DNA of 6,451 nt from Candidatus Kaiserbacteria bacterium (lineage in GTDB: Bacteria > Patescibacteriota > Minisyncoccia > Phycocordibacterales > UBA918), in NCBI GenBank assembly GCA_007117575.1, contig SKGH01000002.1:1-6451 (forward strand). Reading direction: 5' to 3'. A model generated the notes under the pieces. It worked only from the letters and a program-made list of their open reading frames with translations, searched no databases and was not told the DNA's origin. Position 1 is the first letter of the stretch, and every line of letters starts with the position of its first letter. Positions 6,231-6,451 of the stretch are shown piece by piece. The translations under genes and the position numbers were made by a program.

Positions 6231-6317
6231 GGAGACGTGGCTGAGTGGTTGAAAGCGCCTCACTGCTAACGAGGTAGGGTCTAATAGCCCTCGAGGGTTC
6301 GAATCCCTCCGTCTCCG
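6231..6317 (+). tRNA. tRNA-Ser (anticodon GCU, reads AGC/AGU)
   Basis: The 87 bases fold as a class II tRNA. The acceptor GGAGACG (6231-6237) pairs with CGTCTCC (6310-6316), with discriminator G6317, typical of serine tRNAs. The D stem is GCT/AGC (6240-6242, 6254-6256). The anticodon loop CTGCTAA (6263-6269) carries GCT at 6265-6267. The long variable arm (6275-6292) has a GGGT/GCCC stem, and the T arm is GAGGG-TTCGAAT-CCCTC (6293-6309). The innermost anticodon-stem pair is an A6262·C6270 mismatch; the other four pairs are Watson-Crick. The next bases are CAT, so the CCA end must be added by nucleotidyltransferase. A near-consensus promoter lies just upstream and a strong hairpin terminator downstream, so it is probably a single-gene transcription unit. 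Confidence 0.97.
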
Positions 6318-6344
6318 CATCGACAACTTAGTAGATACATGACC

Positions 6345-6362
6345 TAATTACCTATGTAATTA
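6345..6362. repeat. Small hairpin in the tRNA trailer
   Basis: TAATTAC (6345-6351) and GTAATTA (6356-6362) form a perfect 7-bp inverted repeat around a CTAT loop, 28 bases after the tRNA. It may help 3' processing of the precursor or be incidental; there is no T-run, so it is not a terminator. Confidence 0.35.
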
Positions 6363-6388
6363 CTGCGACCCATGTGCCTATGTGGTTG

Positions 6389-6426
6389 AAACAAAAAAGA
6401 ACGATTAATGTCGTTCTTTTTTGTTT
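6389..6426. terminator. Strong intrinsic terminator, usable in both directions
   Basis: A perfect 16-bp stem (6389-6404 with 6411-6426) surrounds the six-base loop TTAATG. The loop-proximal half is GAACGA/TCGTTC and the outer half is A-run against T-run, so transcripts from either strand end in a U-rich 3' arm. It should terminate the tRNA-Ser transcript and could equally terminate a minus-strand gene entering from beyond the right edge. Confidence 0.85.
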
Positions 6427-6451
6427 GCCTCGCTATTCTTTAACTAAAGTA

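Noticed and set aside
6231..6317. tRNA-Ser as an integration (att) site
   Set aside because: The 3' half of the tRNA is not repeated in the window and no integrase is present.
6351..6383. Direct repeat CCTATGT (6351-6357 and 6377-6383)
   Set aside because: Only 7 bases and two copies, with no other structure; expected by chance.

Overview
The window looks like a piece of a small, AT-rich bacterial genome of the candidate phyla radiation (Patescibacteria, probably Parcubacteria-like). This is inferred, not proven. The recG product is bacterial and carries inserts and linker motifs that I associate with Parcubacteria RecG. None of the four genes has a Shine-Dalgarno sequence, intergenic spacers are short, and the serine tRNA has no encoded CCA end. 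All genes use the standard code with TAG and TGA as stops, so this is not a UGA-recoding lineage.

Layout. Bases 1-190 hold an unresolved left edge (perhaps the tail of a truncated gene) and an AT-rich leader. Bases 191-2346 (+) hold two closely spaced genes: a SufS-like PLP cysteine desulfurase (191-1399) and, 8 bases later, a membrane-anchored DsbA/thioredoxin-fold protein (1408-2346). Bases 2347-2473 are a convergent spacer with an 11-bp inverted repeat at its left edge. Bases 2474-4678 (-) encode the RecG helicase. Bases 4679-4836 are a divergent spacer with candidate promoters for both flanking genes. Bases 4837-6054 (+) encode a short-type malic enzyme. A 176-base spacer follows, with a weak terminator candidate and a strong-looking promoter for tRNA-Ser(GCU) at 6231-6317. 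The window closes with a perfect 16-bp hairpin terminator (6389-6426). No gene-free stretch exceeds 300 bases.

How the genes fit together. RecG (fork and recombination repair), malic enzyme (malate to pyruvate) and the tRNA are housekeeping functions with no evident link to each other. The most interesting part is the desulfurase/Dsb pair. The desulfurase mobilises sulfur from cysteine in the cytoplasm. Its neighbour has a basic cytoplasmic segment with two cysteines between two membrane helices, and a CYEC thioredoxin-fold domain predicted outside the membrane. Both look more like archaeal proteins I remember than like standard bacterial SufS or DsbA, which suggests a transferred, co-expressed thiol/sulfur module. 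A functional coupling is a hypothesis only. I see no mobile element, CRISPR array or phage gene.
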